From Panopea generosa (taxonomy: Eukaryota > Mollusca > Bivalvia > Adapedonta > Hiatellidae), in assembly GCA_029582155.1 (NCBI GenBank), contig CM055896.1:6396218-6460217 (forward strand): 64,000 nt of DNA. The letters run 5' to 3'. Below, in pieces: positions 63,977-64,000 of the stretch. Both the position numbers and the translations under genes were made by a program. Position 1 is the stretch's first letter. Each line of letters starts with the position of its first letter. A model generated the notes under the pieces. That model did not search any database. It saw only the letters and a program-made list of their open reading frames with translations, and was not told the DNA's origin.

Positions 63977-64000
63977 GTATGTGGTTCCTAGTTACTATTC

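Overview
The window is animal nuclear DNA: A+T-rich, intron-rich, and crowded with tRNA-derived SINEs, palindromic MITEs and minisatellites. The style of the dispersed repeats suggests a marine invertebrate, most likely a mollusc. That is inference from repeat character only; no species marker was seen.

One gene can be supported with confidence. It is a P4-type phospholipid flippase of the ATP8A class (ATP8A1/ATP8A2, Drs2-like) on the + strand, with its start codon at 13923. I joined 27 constitutive exons by splice sites and reading frame (13923 to 60621). They are followed by two alternative versions of exon 28 (61969-62043 and 63902-63976), and the gene runs off the right edge. The joined frame is open throughout and gives 894 codons with either exon 28. 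It carries the QQ entry-gate pair, DGET, PISL, DKTGT, KGA, TGDK and GDGAND motifs in the expected order. The missing 3' part should encode the rest of M6 through M10 and the cytosolic tail.

Layout: 1-13.6 kb is repeat-rich and has no convincing gene, only a weak candidate last exon of an upstream gene near 1729. At 8.7-9.3 kb and 11.5-12.9 kb there are tandem arrays. Exon 1 is at 13.9 kb. Introns 1, 3, 5 and 24 are long and hold most of the repeats, including a 110-128 bp array with G-tracts (17.6-18.4 kb), a 2.6 kb CAGTACAGAACAAT minisatellite (30.2-32.8 kb), a 32 bp array (50.5-51.3 kb), a (CAGA)n block (53.2 kb) and a 61-68 bp array ending exactly on the exon 25 acceptor (58.3-58.86 kb).

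The most interesting signals concern splicing of the flippase. They are: a pair of homologous 75-nt exons that look mutually exclusive; a SINE inserted exactly on the exon 20 donor, whose target duplication plus first SINE bases form the present donor; a SINE whose target duplication copied the likely branch site of exon 10; and short tandem duplications (about 58-62 bp) that copied the exon 13 donor, the exon 27 donor and the exon 25 acceptor. A piggyBac-like MITE family (TTAA target, CCCTTTACT ends) with a long internal hairpin is also present in six copies, one of them interrupting a SINE whose family supplies the empty-site sequence.
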